NCBI GenBank assembly: GCA_910574185.1
Contig: CAJSZQ010000012.1
Span: 1-64,000 of the forward strand
Reading direction: 5' to 3'
DNA length: 64,000 nt
Source of the DNA: Lachnospiraceae bacterium
GTDB taxonomy: Bacteria > Bacillota > Clostridia > Lachnospirales > Lachnospiraceae
The notes beneath the pieces were generated by a model. The model was not told the DNA's origin. It saw nothing but the letters and a program-made list of their open reading frames with translations, and ran no database searches. Made by a program: the position numbers and the translations under genes. This document shows positions 33,395-42,132 of this stretch, in pieces. The first letter of the stretch is position 1. Each line of letters begins with the position of its first letter.

Positions 33395-33463
33395 TTTTTC
33401 CTCCTTATATCAAGATAAAAATCCGTTGAAACCTGCTTCCAGCAATCGGATTTTTGCCCCACT

Positions 33464-35500
33464 CTATCCCTTAACAGTCTTCAGACTATTAATTGCTTCT
33501 AACACCGACCGCTCGTCGGGCATCTTATCCAACATCTGTTTGGTCTTTTCATTTCCAAAGATAATCATGACGTCATATAATGCCTGATTAATACTTTCTG
33601 CGCTTAAGATGCTCATTCCAATCACATAGCGTACCGGGTCGTTCGCTTCATTATGAAAGTTAACCGAGGGTTTCAGCCGAACCAGCGACGCCGCTTCCTG
33701 CATCACTCCCTCCTTCATATCCGCATGAGGAAGGGCCGTTCCCGGCCAGATTACAATATAGGGACCATGCTCCTTGATCGTATCAACCATAGCTTCGATA
33801 TACTCCTCTTTCACCGCCCCTGTGTCATAAAGCAGTCTTCCAGCCTGTCTGACCGCCGTTTCCCAGCTATCGGCCTGAAAATCCACCAGGATTCTGTCTT
33901 CGGAAAGCAGCTCATAAAATGCTCCCTGTATATCTGCATCCACCGGATTCACAATCGCAATCTCTGGATTCTGCTCTGTCTCTGCTTTTTCCTCCGACAG
34001 TTCAAAAGCCATCCTCTGAATATCTACCAAATCTTTCGTATCCAGCATCGCTGAACGCACTACCACGCAGGGAAGCTCTTCATCGTCCAGGCCAATCGTA
34101 GAGATAATCATCTGCGCCTTACTATTTCTGATTTCTTTCTTATTATGGACAGAGGATATACTTACAATATCAATCATCTCATCCAGCGAATGAAGCTTCG
34201 CCAGCATAAACTGGACAGTTCCCCTTCCCGTCTCACAGATTAACGCTACCCGGACCTTGCTGTTCTTAGAATTTTCTGCCTTTTCTTTCTCAAGTACGGA
34301 TGCGAAATATAAAACCATAAACGACATCTCATCCTCCGAAAATTCGCTGCCGATATACTCTTCTAATGTTCGGATATTATCCCGGATAATCTGGAAAATC
34401 TCCGGATATTCTCTCAGCAGAGATTCTTTCAAAGGATTCTTCAACACTTCCCCTTTCTGAAGACGATACACCGCCGACCTCATATGTGAAATCAACAAAT
34501 CATACAGCGAAAAGTCAAGATAGAAGTCAATTCCAAAACAACTGGATATGTGATACAACGTTTCAGCAATCAGCAAACGGATATCCAGTGCATTTCCTTT
34601 ATGGTTCTTTTCCATCAGATAACTTTTCCGTTTGAGACATTCGGTATAGTACAACACTTCCGCTTCTGGAATTTCAATCTGATACGTCTTCCTGATTTTT
34701 TCAAAAAGATTACTGCTGAATATATATTTAGAGCTTTCTCTTAAATCACTCCAGGTATTTACATAGTAATCTGGAAGAAACTGACGAATCGCAGAACGGT
34801 TCACAATCAGCGTCAGTTCAAGAACCGCTTCAAAAAAGGAGTAATCAGATAAAAAAGACTGCAATTCTTCTTCCTGCGAAATAATCAACTGTTTCATGTC
34901 GTTATAGACATTCAGCTTATCCATCTGATGAATCAGAAGATTCCAGAAAGCTCCCAGGCAATATCCCGTCTCATACTCGTTATCGTCTCCGTTTACCTCC
35001 AGTAACTTCAAAATCCCCTTTCTGACTTCCAGTTCCGGCGTATTGACAATATAGCCCCTGTGCACCTGGGAAATCAGTTCCATCCGGCTCTCCTCAAACC
35101 ATTTCTTAATTTCCGGAAGGCCACGAAGCAGCGTTGTTCTGCTGACCCCGATGGTTTCCTTAAGCTGCTCAACCGTTACGTACCCTTTGGCATTCAGCAA
35201 AATCATAACCAAAACTGCCGCCCGTTCATTTTTTGATAAATAATACGTATAAAATGTATGCTCGCATATAAATGTTTCAAAAGCGCGTACATCAATTTTA
35301 TCTTTCGTGTCGATGGATAATTCGCCATCCGGCGCCAGCATAATAGACGGAAGCTTATATTTTTCCAGGGCATCATTCAGTTCTTTTACATCTGCCCGGA
35401 TTGTCCGTTCCTGAACTTTATACTTTTCGACCAGCTTCGCAACATTCTGCCGGGTTCCTAAAACCAGTTCTCTCAGTATCTTATTACTCCTCCTATTCAT
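33464..35500 (-). CDS. PRD-type PTS regulator of the galactitol-type operon
   Basis: A 678-residue regulator with the same plan as the protein at 23868. An N-terminal helix-turn-helix region (VEKYKVQERTIRADVKEL and KGYVTVEQLKETIGVSRTTLL) is followed by two PTS regulation domains (about 185-400), an EIIB-like domain (VALICETGRGTVQFMLAK, with Glu replacing the phosphocysteine position) and a C-terminal EIIA domain (ALPHADMKEG, His). It should activate the operon when the PTS substrate is present. AGGAGG lies just before the ATG. First gene of the operon; TTGAGT and TATAAT about 15 bases apart upstream may be its promoter. Confidence 0.9.
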   Translation of the reverse strand: MNRRSNKILRELVLGTRQNVAKLVEKYKVQERTIRADVKELNDALEKYKLPSIMLAPDGELSIDTKDKIDVRAFETFICEHTFYTYYLSKNERAAVLVMILLNAKGYVTVEQLKETIGVSRTTLLRGLPEIKKWFEESRMELISQVHRGYIVNTPELEVRKGILKLLEVNGDDNEYETGYCLGAFWNLLIHQMDKLNVYNDMKQLIISQEEELQSFLSDYSFFEAVLELTLIVNRSAIRQFLPDYYVNTWSDLRESSKYIFSSNLFEKIRKTYQIEIPEAEVLYYTECLKRKSYLMEKNHKGNALDIRLLIAETLYHISSCFGIDFYLDFSLYDLLISHMRSAVYRLQKGEVLKNPLKESLLREYPEIFQIIRDNIRTLEEYIGSEFSEDEMSFMVLYFASVLEKEKAENSKNSKVRVALICETGRGTVQFMLAKLHSLDEMIDIVSISSVHNKKEIRNSKAQMIISTIGLDDEELPCVVVRSAMLDTKDLVDIQRMAFELSEEKAETEQNPEIAIVNPVDADIQGAFYELLSEDRILVDFQADSWETAVRQAGRLLYDTGAVKEEYIEAMVDTIKEHGPYIVIWPGTALPHADMKEGVMQEAASLVRLKPSVNFHNEANDPVRYVIGMSILSAESINQALYDVMIIFGNEKTKQMLDKMPDERSVLEAINSLKTVKG

Positions 35501-35629
35501 ACCTGCCTCCTCTATATGAAGTATTATAATATAGTCATAGAATACTCAAAAAGTGCCAAGGATTACTCATAATCTGCAATAAATGGTATTATTCTACAAA
35601 AAAAAGAAGTTACTCTCACTGAACAAACG

Positions 35630-35661
35630 AAAAAAACGACAGTCCTGTGAACTGTCGTTTC
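35630..35661 (-). terminator. Terminator downstream of the deformylase-like gene
   Basis: AAACGACAGT (35634-35643) and ACTGTCGTTT (35651-35660) form a 10-bp stem with a 7-base loop, followed on the minus strand by a T run (plus-strand A at 35631-35636). It would end transcripts from 37029-35785. Confidence 0.85.
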
Positions 35662-35689
35662 GTTTAAATATCTATATTTAAACTTTAAA

Positions 35690-35721
35690 ATGGCCGTATG
35701 GCCATGATGGGGTATACCTTA
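35690..35721 (-). repeat. Family C palindromic repeat downstream of the deformylase-like gene
   Basis: TGGCCGTATGGCCATGATGG followed by GGTATACCTT, a minus-orientation family C element between the deformylase-like gene and its terminator. Confidence 0.65.
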
Positions 35722-35784
35722 TGATTTTTTGCATCTTAAACTGTTTTCAATATTACGGTCAATATACATAACCCAAATCTTAAA

Positions 35785-36267
35785 CTAAATTTTCCTCATA
35801 ACAAAAGACCGGTTATCAATTGCCCTCATCGTCGCAAGAATCCCGTCTAAATGATCATACTCATGCTGGATTAATTCCGCCATATCGTCATCCATTCTTA
35901 TTTCTTTTGGATTCCAGTTCTCATCCCGATATCTTAGGATACAATGCCTGTAACGGCGGACCTTTACCAGCAGCCCCGGAAAAGACATACAGTCGTCCAT
36001 AAGCTCCATCATCTCATCCCCGATAAATTCCAGCGTCGGATTAATAATCACATAGGGCTTATCCGTTAATGTGCAAATCAGGCGTTTGCGCACTCCAATC
36101 TGCGGCGCCGCTATCGCCCTGCCGAAGCCGTAATCCCTGCGGATTCCCCGGATACAGTCAAACATATCTTCATAAACCGGACGTAATTTCGCTAAATCTT
36201 CTTGTTTCACTTCTTCACTTACCAGATATAAATCCGGATTTCCAAGCAGTAATATTTCCCGTTCCAT
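35785..36267 (-). CDS. Peptide deformylase-like protein
   Basis: A 160-residue protein with the three peptide deformylase motifs: GRAIAAPQIGV (motif 1, Gln), DDCMSFPG (motif 2, metal Cys; normally E-G-C-L-S) and LIQHEYDHLDG (motif 3, HExxH). True deformylases remove the formyl group from new proteins using iron or zinc. The change of the EG before Cys to DD, and its place beside a coiled-coil protein rather than fmt, suggest a paralogue with altered specificity. All catalytic residues are present, so activity is plausible. It starts 4 bases after the upstream stop. Confidence 0.82.
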   Translation of the reverse strand: MEREILLLGNPDLYLVSEEVKQEDLAKLRPVYEDMFDCIRGIRRDYGFGRAIAAPQIGVRKRLICTLTDKPYVIINPTLEFIGDEMMELMDDCMSFPGLLVKVRRYRHCILRYRDENWNPKEIRMDDDMAELIQHEYDHLDGILATMRAIDNRSFVMRKI

Positions 36268-36270
36268 ACT

Positions 36271-37029
36271 CTACCCCAACTCTTCATCGGCTGTCAGCTC
36301 ATTCTCCCTGCTCTCGTCCATTTCATCCGTTTCCTCTATCTTTTTAGCCGCCTCATCGGCTTTTTCTGCACTTTCTGACGCTCGCTCTATCGTATCTGCC
36401 GCCTTTACCATGCTCTTGTTCATTAACTCGTCTGCTTTTCTTCTTAAGTCGGCAAGCTCTGCTTCCTTTCTCGAAATTGAGCCTGTGTTTTCTTTCCGTT
36501 CTCTATCCAGCTCTATCTCTGACTCTAAAACATTCGCCTCACCCTCGACTCTTTTCTGAAGAGAGTGCAAACTTTCCGCCTGTGATAAGCCGGAAGAAAG
36601 ATTCGTTATATCAGCGAGACGTTGATTCTCTATCTCCTGTTTTGTTTTTGGCGTGCTGCCCCAATTCTCCGATTTCGTTTTCTCTATCTGCTTTTCATTC
36701 TGCCTGGACATTTCCTGCGCAATCTGCTGGTCAATAGTTTTTATCTGCTCCTCATAGGAATCTAACGTACTCTGAATCGACTCCCTGCTTTTTCCATTTT
36801 CAAGAGCCGAAGTTAACAATTGGTTTTTCTGTTCCATAAGCGACTGTTTCTGGCTCATCAGGCTTTTCAGGAGACTGTCCGGCTGCCCGAACAGAGAAAT
36901 TGTCACCTTATCTCTGTTTCCCGGAAGAAAAATTCCCTCGGAGCTCTCTCCTTTTACCTGTCTTGCATTCTGGGACTGATTGATTCTTAAAACTGCCATA
37001 TTCACATTCTGGTTGCCCTGGATTCTCAT
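36271..37029 (-). CDS. Coiled-coil protein of unknown function
   Basis: A 252-residue hydrophilic protein that I do not recognise. After a short N-terminal segment (residues 1-55, with SLFGQPDSLLKSLMSQKQ at its end) almost the whole length is predicted alpha-helical coiled coil rich in Glu, Lys, Gln and Ser, without membrane segments or signal peptide. The C-terminus is strongly acidic (EETDEMDESRENELTADEEL). GAGGATG lies before the ATG. It precedes the deformylase-like gene by 3 bases and is presumably co-transcribed. A scaffold or cell-division-linked role is only a guess. Confidence 0.65.
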   Translation of the reverse strand: MRIQGNQNVNMAVLRINQSQNARQVKGESSEGIFLPGNRDKVTISLFGQPDSLLKSLMSQKQSLMEQKNQLLTSALENGKSRESIQSTLDSYEEQIKTIDQQIAQEMSRQNEKQIEKTKSENWGSTPKTKQEIENQRLADITNLSSGLSQAESLHSLQKRVEGEANVLESEIELDRERKENTGSISRKEAELADLRRKADELMNKSMVKAADTIERASESAEKADEAAKKIEETDEMDESRENELTADEELG

Positions 37030-37131
37030 TGCTTCATCCTCGCTTTCTTAAAGTTGTCCGCTTTCCATTTCAAATAATAAAGTTACAGCAAACCTTTTCT
37101 ATTTTATCGACATGATACCCTTAATTTATAA

Positions 37132-37260
37132 GTGCATACACCTTATGAAACGGCCGAATGGCCATAATCAGATGCCCAAATTGTATTTTTTATAATACGA
37201 ATGGCTATAATGGTATGACTTTTATCGGACAAAATCCGCCTGTCCTAAAGAGGCATGAAT
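37132..37260. repeat. Cluster of degenerate repeats (families C and D)
   Basis: This lies within the 317-base gap between the divergent coiled-coil and GNAT genes. It holds a family C element in minus orientation (CCTTATGAAACGGCCGAATG at 37141, continuing GCCATAATCAGATGCCC), a half-copy GAATGGCTATAATGG, and a family D element (TTATCGGACAAAATCCGCC at about 37221, ending AGGCATGAAT). A weaker copy, GCCGGATGCTATAATCAAAT, follows at about 37288. No reading frame is supported. Confidence 0.65.
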
Positions 37261-37346
37261 ATCACAGAATACATTGCTTAAAAGAAGGCCGGATGCTATA
37301 ATCAAATGCAGAGCAGGTATTTTTATGAAAACGCGGGAGAATGTAG

Positions 37347-37793
37347 ATGGAAATTAAGTTGATGACAGAGACACATGAGTTGTGGGATGCAGTAAAAGTA
37401 TATGCTGCTGAATGTGGCTGGAGTTCTGGGAAGATATTGGCGGAAGATATGAGGAGCCGCAGGTTTTCGGACTGGGAAAGAGTGGCCGTTTTGTTAGATG
37501 AAGACGAGATTTGCGGCTACTGTACTGTCATAAAGGAGGAAGCGATACCCGATATGCCGTACACTCCTTTTATCGGAACACTATATATTGCAGAAAGCCA
37601 CAGAGGAAGCCGGCTGGGAGAGCGAATGCTTCTTACATCGATGGATTATCTGAAATCTTTAGGATTCGATAAGGCTTATCTGATTAGCGACCATGAAAAT
37701 TTGTATGAAAAATATGGTTTTCGGGTGGTTGACAGGCGGATGGCGCCCTGGGGAAGAGAAGAAAAAGTATATGTGAGGGAAATAAACGATTAA
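37347..37793 (+). CDS. GNAT-family N-acetyltransferase
   Basis: A 148-residue acetyl-CoA-dependent acetyltransferase. The acetyl-CoA loop region reads IGTLYIAESHRGSRLGERML (RGxRLG-type motif A), preceded by the strand VAVLLDEDEICGYCTVI and followed by YEKYGFRVVDR. GGGAG lies 7 bases before the ATG. It heads a run of small plus-strand enzyme genes. Substrate unknown; aminoglycosides, polyamines or protein N-termini are all possible for the family. Confidence 0.88.
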   Translation: MEIKLMTETHELWDAVKVYAAECGWSSGKILAEDMRSRRFSDWERVAVLLDEDEICGYCTVIKEEAIPDMPYTPFIGTLYIAESHRGSRLGERMLLTSMDYLKSLGFDKAYLISDHENLYEKYGFRVVDRRMAPWGREEKVYVREIND

Positions 37794-37900
37794 CATATTA
37801 CAAAAATCAGGGGTCATGGACGATGTGATACGAAAAGAAGGTTAGAATTTAAACAAATAAATCAAAGAGTCTATATGAATGAAAATAAGGAGGATTAAAA

Positions 37901-38425
37901 GTGAATGTTTTAATTGTTGTGGACATGCAGAATGATTTTATTGACGGAGCCCTTGGCACAAAAGAGGCCAAAGAAATTGTACCAAAGGCAGCAGAAAAAA
38001 TCAAAAGCTTTGACGGAAGAGTGATTGCCACCAGGGATACACACGAAGAGAATTATCTGGACACGCAGGAGGGAAGAAAGCTTCCGGTGAAGCATTGTAT
38101 CCGGGGAACGGCCGGCTGGGAGATTCGTTCAGAGATTCAGGAGCTTATTCGGGAACTTCCGATGGATAAACTAACATTTGGCTGTCTTGATTTGGGAAAT
38201 GCACTTCAGAAATACAATGAATGGCAGGAGAAAATTGAGAGCGTTACATTAATCGGTCTCTGTACGGATATCTGTGTAATTTCAAATGCTATGATTGTCA
38301 AAGCTGCGCTGCCCGAAACCAGAGTAATTGTGGATGCGTCCTGTTGTGCCGGAGTGACGCCTGAGAGCCATAAGCAGGCGTTAGAGGCTATGAAAGTGTG
38401 TCAGATTGAGGTTGTAGGAGAATAA
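37901..38425 (+). CDS. Isochorismatase/nicotinamidase-family hydrolase
   Basis: A 174-residue cysteine hydrolase. The catalytic triad can be placed: Asp in VVDMQNDFIDGALG, a Lys in the middle region (RKLPVKHCIRGTAGWEI or MDKLTFG), and Cys in LIGLCTDICVISNAM, preceded by the family cis-peptide. Nicotinamidases of this size deamidate nicotinamide for NAD salvage, and the NDFIDGALGTKEA start is close to that group, but the substrate is not certain. It begins with GTG, 7 bases after AAGGAGG. Confidence 0.87.
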   Translation: MNVLIVVDMQNDFIDGALGTKEAKEIVPKAAEKIKSFDGRVIATRDTHEENYLDTQEGRKLPVKHCIRGTAGWEIRSEIQELIRELPMDKLTFGCLDLGNALQKYNEWQEKIESVTLIGLCTDICVISNAMIVKAALPETRVIVDASCCAGVTPESHKQALEAMKVCQIEVVGE

Positions 38426-38453
38426 TTTTCGGTAAGATAAGGAGAGAATTTGT

Positions 38454-39092
38454 ATGATTAAAAATATTATATTTGATGTGGGCAGGGTACTGGTGGAATA
38501 TGATCCGGTGGAATATATGAGGAAAAGAGGCTACACCAATAAGGAGCAGGAAATAATACGGAAGGCGATATTTCAGAGTCCCTTATGGCTTGTAGCGGAC
38601 AGAGGACCGATTGAAACGGAGGAGTTGATTGAAGGTTTTGTGGCCAACGCACCAGAGCATGAGGAACTAATTCGGGATGCTTATGGACATGCAGAGGAAA
38701 CCATATGGGAGATGCCCTATACCATGGAATGGATAAAAGGATTAAAGGACCAAGGTTACAGACTCTATGTTTTATCGAATTATGGAAAGGATTTGTATGA
38801 GAGAACCAAAGATAAGATGCCCTTTCTGCCATATATGGACGGAGTGGTATTTTCTCATGAATGCCATCTGATGAAGCCGGAATGGGAAATTTTTAAATAT
38901 CTGTGTGACACATACTCGCTTTTGCCTTCTGAAAGCGTATTTTTTGACGATCTTGCGGAGAATATAGAAGCCGCTAGAAATTATGGGATACATGGGATTC
39001 AGTTTATTGGATATGAGGATGCGAAAGCTAAGTTAGAAAAACTTTTGGAGTTGTATCATGAAGGTAATGGAATGGTATATTGTGTGGAGTAA
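38454..39092 (+). CDS. HAD-superfamily phosphatase, YihX-like
   Basis: A 212-residue HAD hydrolase. Motif I is IIFDVGRVLVEYDP (nucleophile Asp), motif II YVLSNYG, motif III lysine in LMKPEWEIFKYL, and motif IV FFDDLAENIEAA. A helical cap lies after motif I (about 18-85). Sequence and cap type match the glucose-1-phosphate phosphatase/haloacid dehalogenase branch. GGAGAG precedes the ATG. Its 3' end overlaps the DUF1294 start by 35 bases. Confidence 0.88.
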   Translation: MIKNIIFDVGRVLVEYDPVEYMRKRGYTNKEQEIIRKAIFQSPLWLVADRGPIETEELIEGFVANAPEHEELIRDAYGHAEETIWEMPYTMEWIKGLKDQGYRLYVLSNYGKDLYERTKDKMPFLPYMDGVVFSHECHLMKPEWEIFKYLCDTYSLLPSESVFFDDLAENIEAARNYGIHGIQFIGYEDAKAKLEKLLELYHEGNGMVYCVE

Positions 39093-39330
39093 TCTGGCGG
39101 CATTTCTGGTATATGGGCTGGATAAAAGAAGGGCAAGGCAGCATCAATGGAGAATTTCGGAGAGAACCCTTCTTGGCCTGGCTCTAATTGGCGGTTCCGC
39201 GGGGGCGCTGGCGGGAATGTATCTCTTTCGTCACAAGACAAAAAAATTGAAATTTGTAGTTGGGGTGCCAGTAATTCTGGCTGTTCAGCTTATTTTGATA
39301 TACTTTGTTATATCCAAGGGCGCCCCATGA
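39058..39330 (+). CDS. DUF1294 family small membrane protein
   Basis: A 90-residue protein with the DUF1294 pattern: an N-terminal membrane segment WYIVWSNLAAFLVYGLDKRRA, then RISERTLLGLALIGGSAGALAG, FRHKTKKLKFVVGVPV and a final helix. Function unknown in the family. GGAG lies 7 bases before the ATG, inside the HAD gene. Its last codons and TGA stop (GCC-CCA-TGA) lie in a 22-bp palindrome of the family C type, so the natural C-terminus may have been altered by the repeat. Confidence 0.85.
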   Translation: MKVMEWYIVWSNLAAFLVYGLDKRRARQHQWRISERTLLGLALIGGSAGALAGMYLFRHKTKKLKFVVGVPVILAVQLILIYFVISKGAP

Positions 39331-39344
39331 TGGCCATCATGGGG
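39323..39344. repeat. 22-bp perfect palindrome, family C-related
   Basis: CCCCATGATGG (39323-39333) is followed directly by its complement CCATCATGGGG (39334-39344). It supplies the stop codon of the DUF1294 gene and directly precedes the oadA fragment. Confidence 0.75.
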
Positions 39345-39350
39345 TACACA

Positions 39351-39490
39351 TTGGTCTGCTGGGCTTCTCTATATTTGAAGAAATCCGTTGCAACCTGCGG
39401 GAACAGTGCGTATGACAGCACATCTTCGTCCCGCTGAATCCACTGCTCGCATTCCTTGCGCAGAGTGTCTAATTCATCCGAAATCAAATT
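39351..39490 (-). pseudogene. Fragment of a carboxyltransferase gene (C-terminal part of oadA)
   Basis: About 140 bases match the 3' part of the oadA gene (43904-44043) with about 8 mismatches counted by eye, in the same orientation. The minus strand still reads an uninterrupted peptide equivalent (SDELDTLRKECEQW, then VLSYALFPQVATDFFKYREA). Only the C-terminal ~46 codons remain, without start or the catalytic barrel. Several mismatches are silent, suggesting the two copies diverged while functional before this one was lost. Confidence 0.85.
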
Positions 39491-39525
39491 TATTTAGCAG
39501 AGACAGACTTTTCTAAGCAGTATAT

Positions 39526-40695
39526 CTACGCCAGCACGTCTGCAATCGAATGGTCCCCTAAAAACGTATTCACATTATACAGGAACAATACTTCTGTAAT
39601 GCCATAACTACCCATAATATTATCAACGCTCTCATAGAAATATCTCGGATCAATCATAATAATATTCTGATAATAAGGCAGCAAAAACTGTACCATACAA
39701 TTTGCATAGGAGTCCTTAACAAGAAGGAGATTCCGCTCTTCTTTCAGGGTTGTACTGATATCAATCCTTGCATGATTTCCACCGAAGAAAACAGTATACT
39801 TATCCTTCTCCTGAAGACATTCACTTTTATAGATGGAAGCAGATTTGCTGCCTTCCTCCACATACATCACAATATATTCCGTATCATGGCTTTTCGGTTC
39901 ATACACCTGAATGGCATCCCGGGATTTATGATATCCGCTTTTCGATGCAAGAGTCCCCTCAAAATCATCCGCTACTATATATACCTGATAGTCGGTTTCC
40001 GGGTTCTCAATCTTCATCTCTTCCGCCAGTTTCTCAAAGGCATAGCTGGCTCCAAGGCTTGTCCAGTGGTGATCCGTCCTGTAATAGATATCCTCTTTGG
40101 CATGCTTCTTAAGAGCTTCCTCTACGCGAATTACCTGAATAGAATCCCCCGCCATACTGTTTACCTTCTGAATATCTTCCGACTGGTCCCGGCAGGGCGC
40201 TCCGTAAGGCAGTTTATCCTTTAAAATATAAGCAGCATTCGGCACAAGACTCAGGTACACCGGAACATCTGGATATTTCTCTGCAAACGACGCCATACTG
40301 TCCATATTCTTCTCTACATTCCCCCAGTCCGGATTATCCGCCGCTTCCATGAGATATCCTTTCTTTCCAAGATATACCCCGTTCGATTCTCTTTTCCCCA
40401 GAAACCGGTCTTCATATAATTTCAAAGTAATCCATTGATTCCGGGCAAAAAACTGATCCGATATATACGTCTCAAATTCCGCCATATATTTTCCGCTTTT
40501 CACAGAATCCCATGTGAACTCCGGCCGTTTCGCAAGTACTCTGTTTTCTTCTTCCGAAAACGTTCCGTCCTTCTTAATGAGATTAATAATAAACGTTACC
40601 GCCAGAATCAATACAAATATTTTTACAAGTCTGCAATAAAAATCCTTCCACCACCGTTGAATCTGCTTATGCCTGTCTCTGTTTTCCAACGCCAT
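39526..40695 (-). CDS. DHHW-family protein (AlgX/AlgJ-like, surface acylation)
   Basis: A 389-residue protein with a short cytoplasmic start, one membrane anchor (about 21-40: IFVLILAVTFIINLI) and an extracytoplasmic SGNH-hydrolase-like domain. The name motif IYYRTDHHWTSLGASYAF is intact. A region near TVFFGGNHARIDI and LLLVKDSYANCMVQFLLPY provides the family's Ser/His block. Such proteins pair with MBOAT acyltransferases to O-acetylate exopolysaccharide or other surface glycans outside the membrane. Here the MBOAT gene is immediately upstream (14-base gap). Confidence 0.87.
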   Translation of the reverse strand: MALENRDRHKQIQRWWKDFYCRLVKIFVLILAVTFIINLIKKDGTFSEEENRVLAKRPEFTWDSVKSGKYMAEFETYISDQFFARNQWITLKLYEDRFLGKRESNGVYLGKKGYLMEAADNPDWGNVEKNMDSMASFAEKYPDVPVYLSLVPNAAYILKDKLPYGAPCRDQSEDIQKVNSMAGDSIQVIRVEEALKKHAKEDIYYRTDHHWTSLGASYAFEKLAEEMKIENPETDYQVYIVADDFEGTLASKSGYHKSRDAIQVYEPKSHDTEYIVMYVEEGSKSASIYKSECLQEKDKYTVFFGGNHARIDISTTLKEERNLLLVKDSYANCMVQFLLPYYQNIIMIDPRYFYESVDNIMGSYGITEVLFLYNVNTFLGDHSIADVLA

Positions 40696-40709
40696 TCTCT
40701 TCCCGCCCC

Positions 40710-42119
40710 TTAAAATCTAAAATACAAAAATGGATTGTACGTCGCATTAACCAGATACGCAACCGACAATACAAACATTACAATATACGCCGCAATCGCA
40801 ATCCTGCACCTGCCCGTTCTTTGCTGCATAAAAACGGAGAACCTTCTATATGTATGCGGTGTCGAACACAGAATCAGAACCGCAAACAATAAAATATAAT
40901 TATACAGGTAATATACCGCTGCCGGATTAATCAGTCCTGCCGCACCGATTCCAAACATTCTTCCAATATATTTTACCGCGCTCCCTATTCCGGGAGAGAA
41001 GAAGAATACCCATCCAGCCATAATCAGAACCATCGTATATACATGCCTGACTAATCCCGGAAGCTTCTCCAAAAGATTCTTCAGAAAATACTTTTCCAGC
41101 ATCAGTAAAACACCATAATACGCTCCCCAGAATATGAAGTTCCATGCCGCGCCATGCCATAACCCAGTCAACATCCACACTGCAAAAAGATTGCGGATAT
41201 GCTTTATCTTGCTAACCCGGTTACCGCCCAGCGGAATATACACATACTCCCGGAACCAGGAACCAAGAGAAATGTGCCATCTTCTCCAAAATTCGGTAAT
41301 ACTGGCGGACATATAAGGATATTCAAAATTTTTCATAAAGTCAAATCCAAACATCTTCCCCAGTCCAATTGCCATGTCGGAATACCCGCTGAAATCAAAA
41401 TAAATCTGAAATGTATACGCCGCGCACCCTATCCAAGCCGCAAGAACCGACATCTCATCCTCTGGAAGCGTCATAATCGCATCATATGCCATACCAATAT
41501 TATTTGCCAGCAGAACTTTTTTGCCAAGTCCGCGTAAAAACCATGCCGTTCCGCTCCCGACTTTCGCCAGACTTTCTTTCCGCTCTGTAAGCTGACTCTG
41601 CACATCCGCATACCGCACGATTGGTCCCGCAATCAACTGCGGAAACATCGAAATATAAGTTCCAAAACAAATCAGATTCTTCTGTACCTCCACATTTCCC
41701 TTATATACATCAATCACATAAGACAGCGTCTGGAACGTATAGAAAGAAATGCCGATTGGCAGCGCCAGCGCCCTGTTTGGAATATCAACCGGAAGAATAT
41801 GATTCAGATTATCAATCAGGAATCCATAATACTTAAAAAATCCCAATATCAGCAGATTCACTGCAGCTGCCATCCAGAAAACACGCTTTGCGCGCCCCTC
41901 ATTGCCCTCGTCCCTGCGATAGCCGATTTCAATCCCCGCAATATAATTATATATGATACTGAATATCATAAGCGCCAGATACACTGGTTCACCCCATGCA
42001 TAGAAAATCAGACTGCTGATTAATATCACCACGTTTTTCGATTTCTTTGGCACGATATAATATACCAGCAGCACAATTGGTAAAAATATAAATATAAAAA
42101 ATACGCTGCTAAAAATCAT
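40710..42119 (-). CDS. MBOAT-family O-acyltransferase (AlgI/DltB-like)
   Basis: A 469-residue polytopic membrane protein with about 11 hydrophobic segments. The catalytic His is in MLTGLWHGAAWNFIFWG; YFDFSGYSDMAIGLGKMFGF, FWRRWHISLGSWFREYVYIPLGG and the N-terminal LIFYAWGEPVYLALM are typical of AlgI-like members. It transfers acyl groups (usually acetyl) across the membrane to a glycan acceptor, working with the downstream DHHW protein. First transcribed of the pair, after DUF4358. Confidence 0.93.
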   Translation of the reverse strand: MIFSSVFFIFIFLPIVLLVYYIVPKKSKNVVILISSLIFYAWGEPVYLALMIFSIIYNYIAGIEIGYRRDEGNEGRAKRVFWMAAAVNLLILGFFKYYGFLIDNLNHILPVDIPNRALALPIGISFYTFQTLSYVIDVYKGNVEVQKNLICFGTYISMFPQLIAGPIVRYADVQSQLTERKESLAKVGSGTAWFLRGLGKKVLLANNIGMAYDAIMTLPEDEMSVLAAWIGCAAYTFQIYFDFSGYSDMAIGLGKMFGFDFMKNFEYPYMSASITEFWRRWHISLGSWFREYVYIPLGGNRVSKIKHIRNLFAVWMLTGLWHGAAWNFIFWGAYYGVLLMLEKYFLKNLLEKLPGLVRHVYTMVLIMAGWVFFFSPGIGSAVKYIGRMFGIGAAGLINPAAVYYLYNYILLFAVLILCSTPHTYRRFSVFMQQRTGRCRIAIAAYIVMFVLSVAYLVNATYNPFLYFRF

Positions 42120-42132
42120 AATCTTATTCCCA

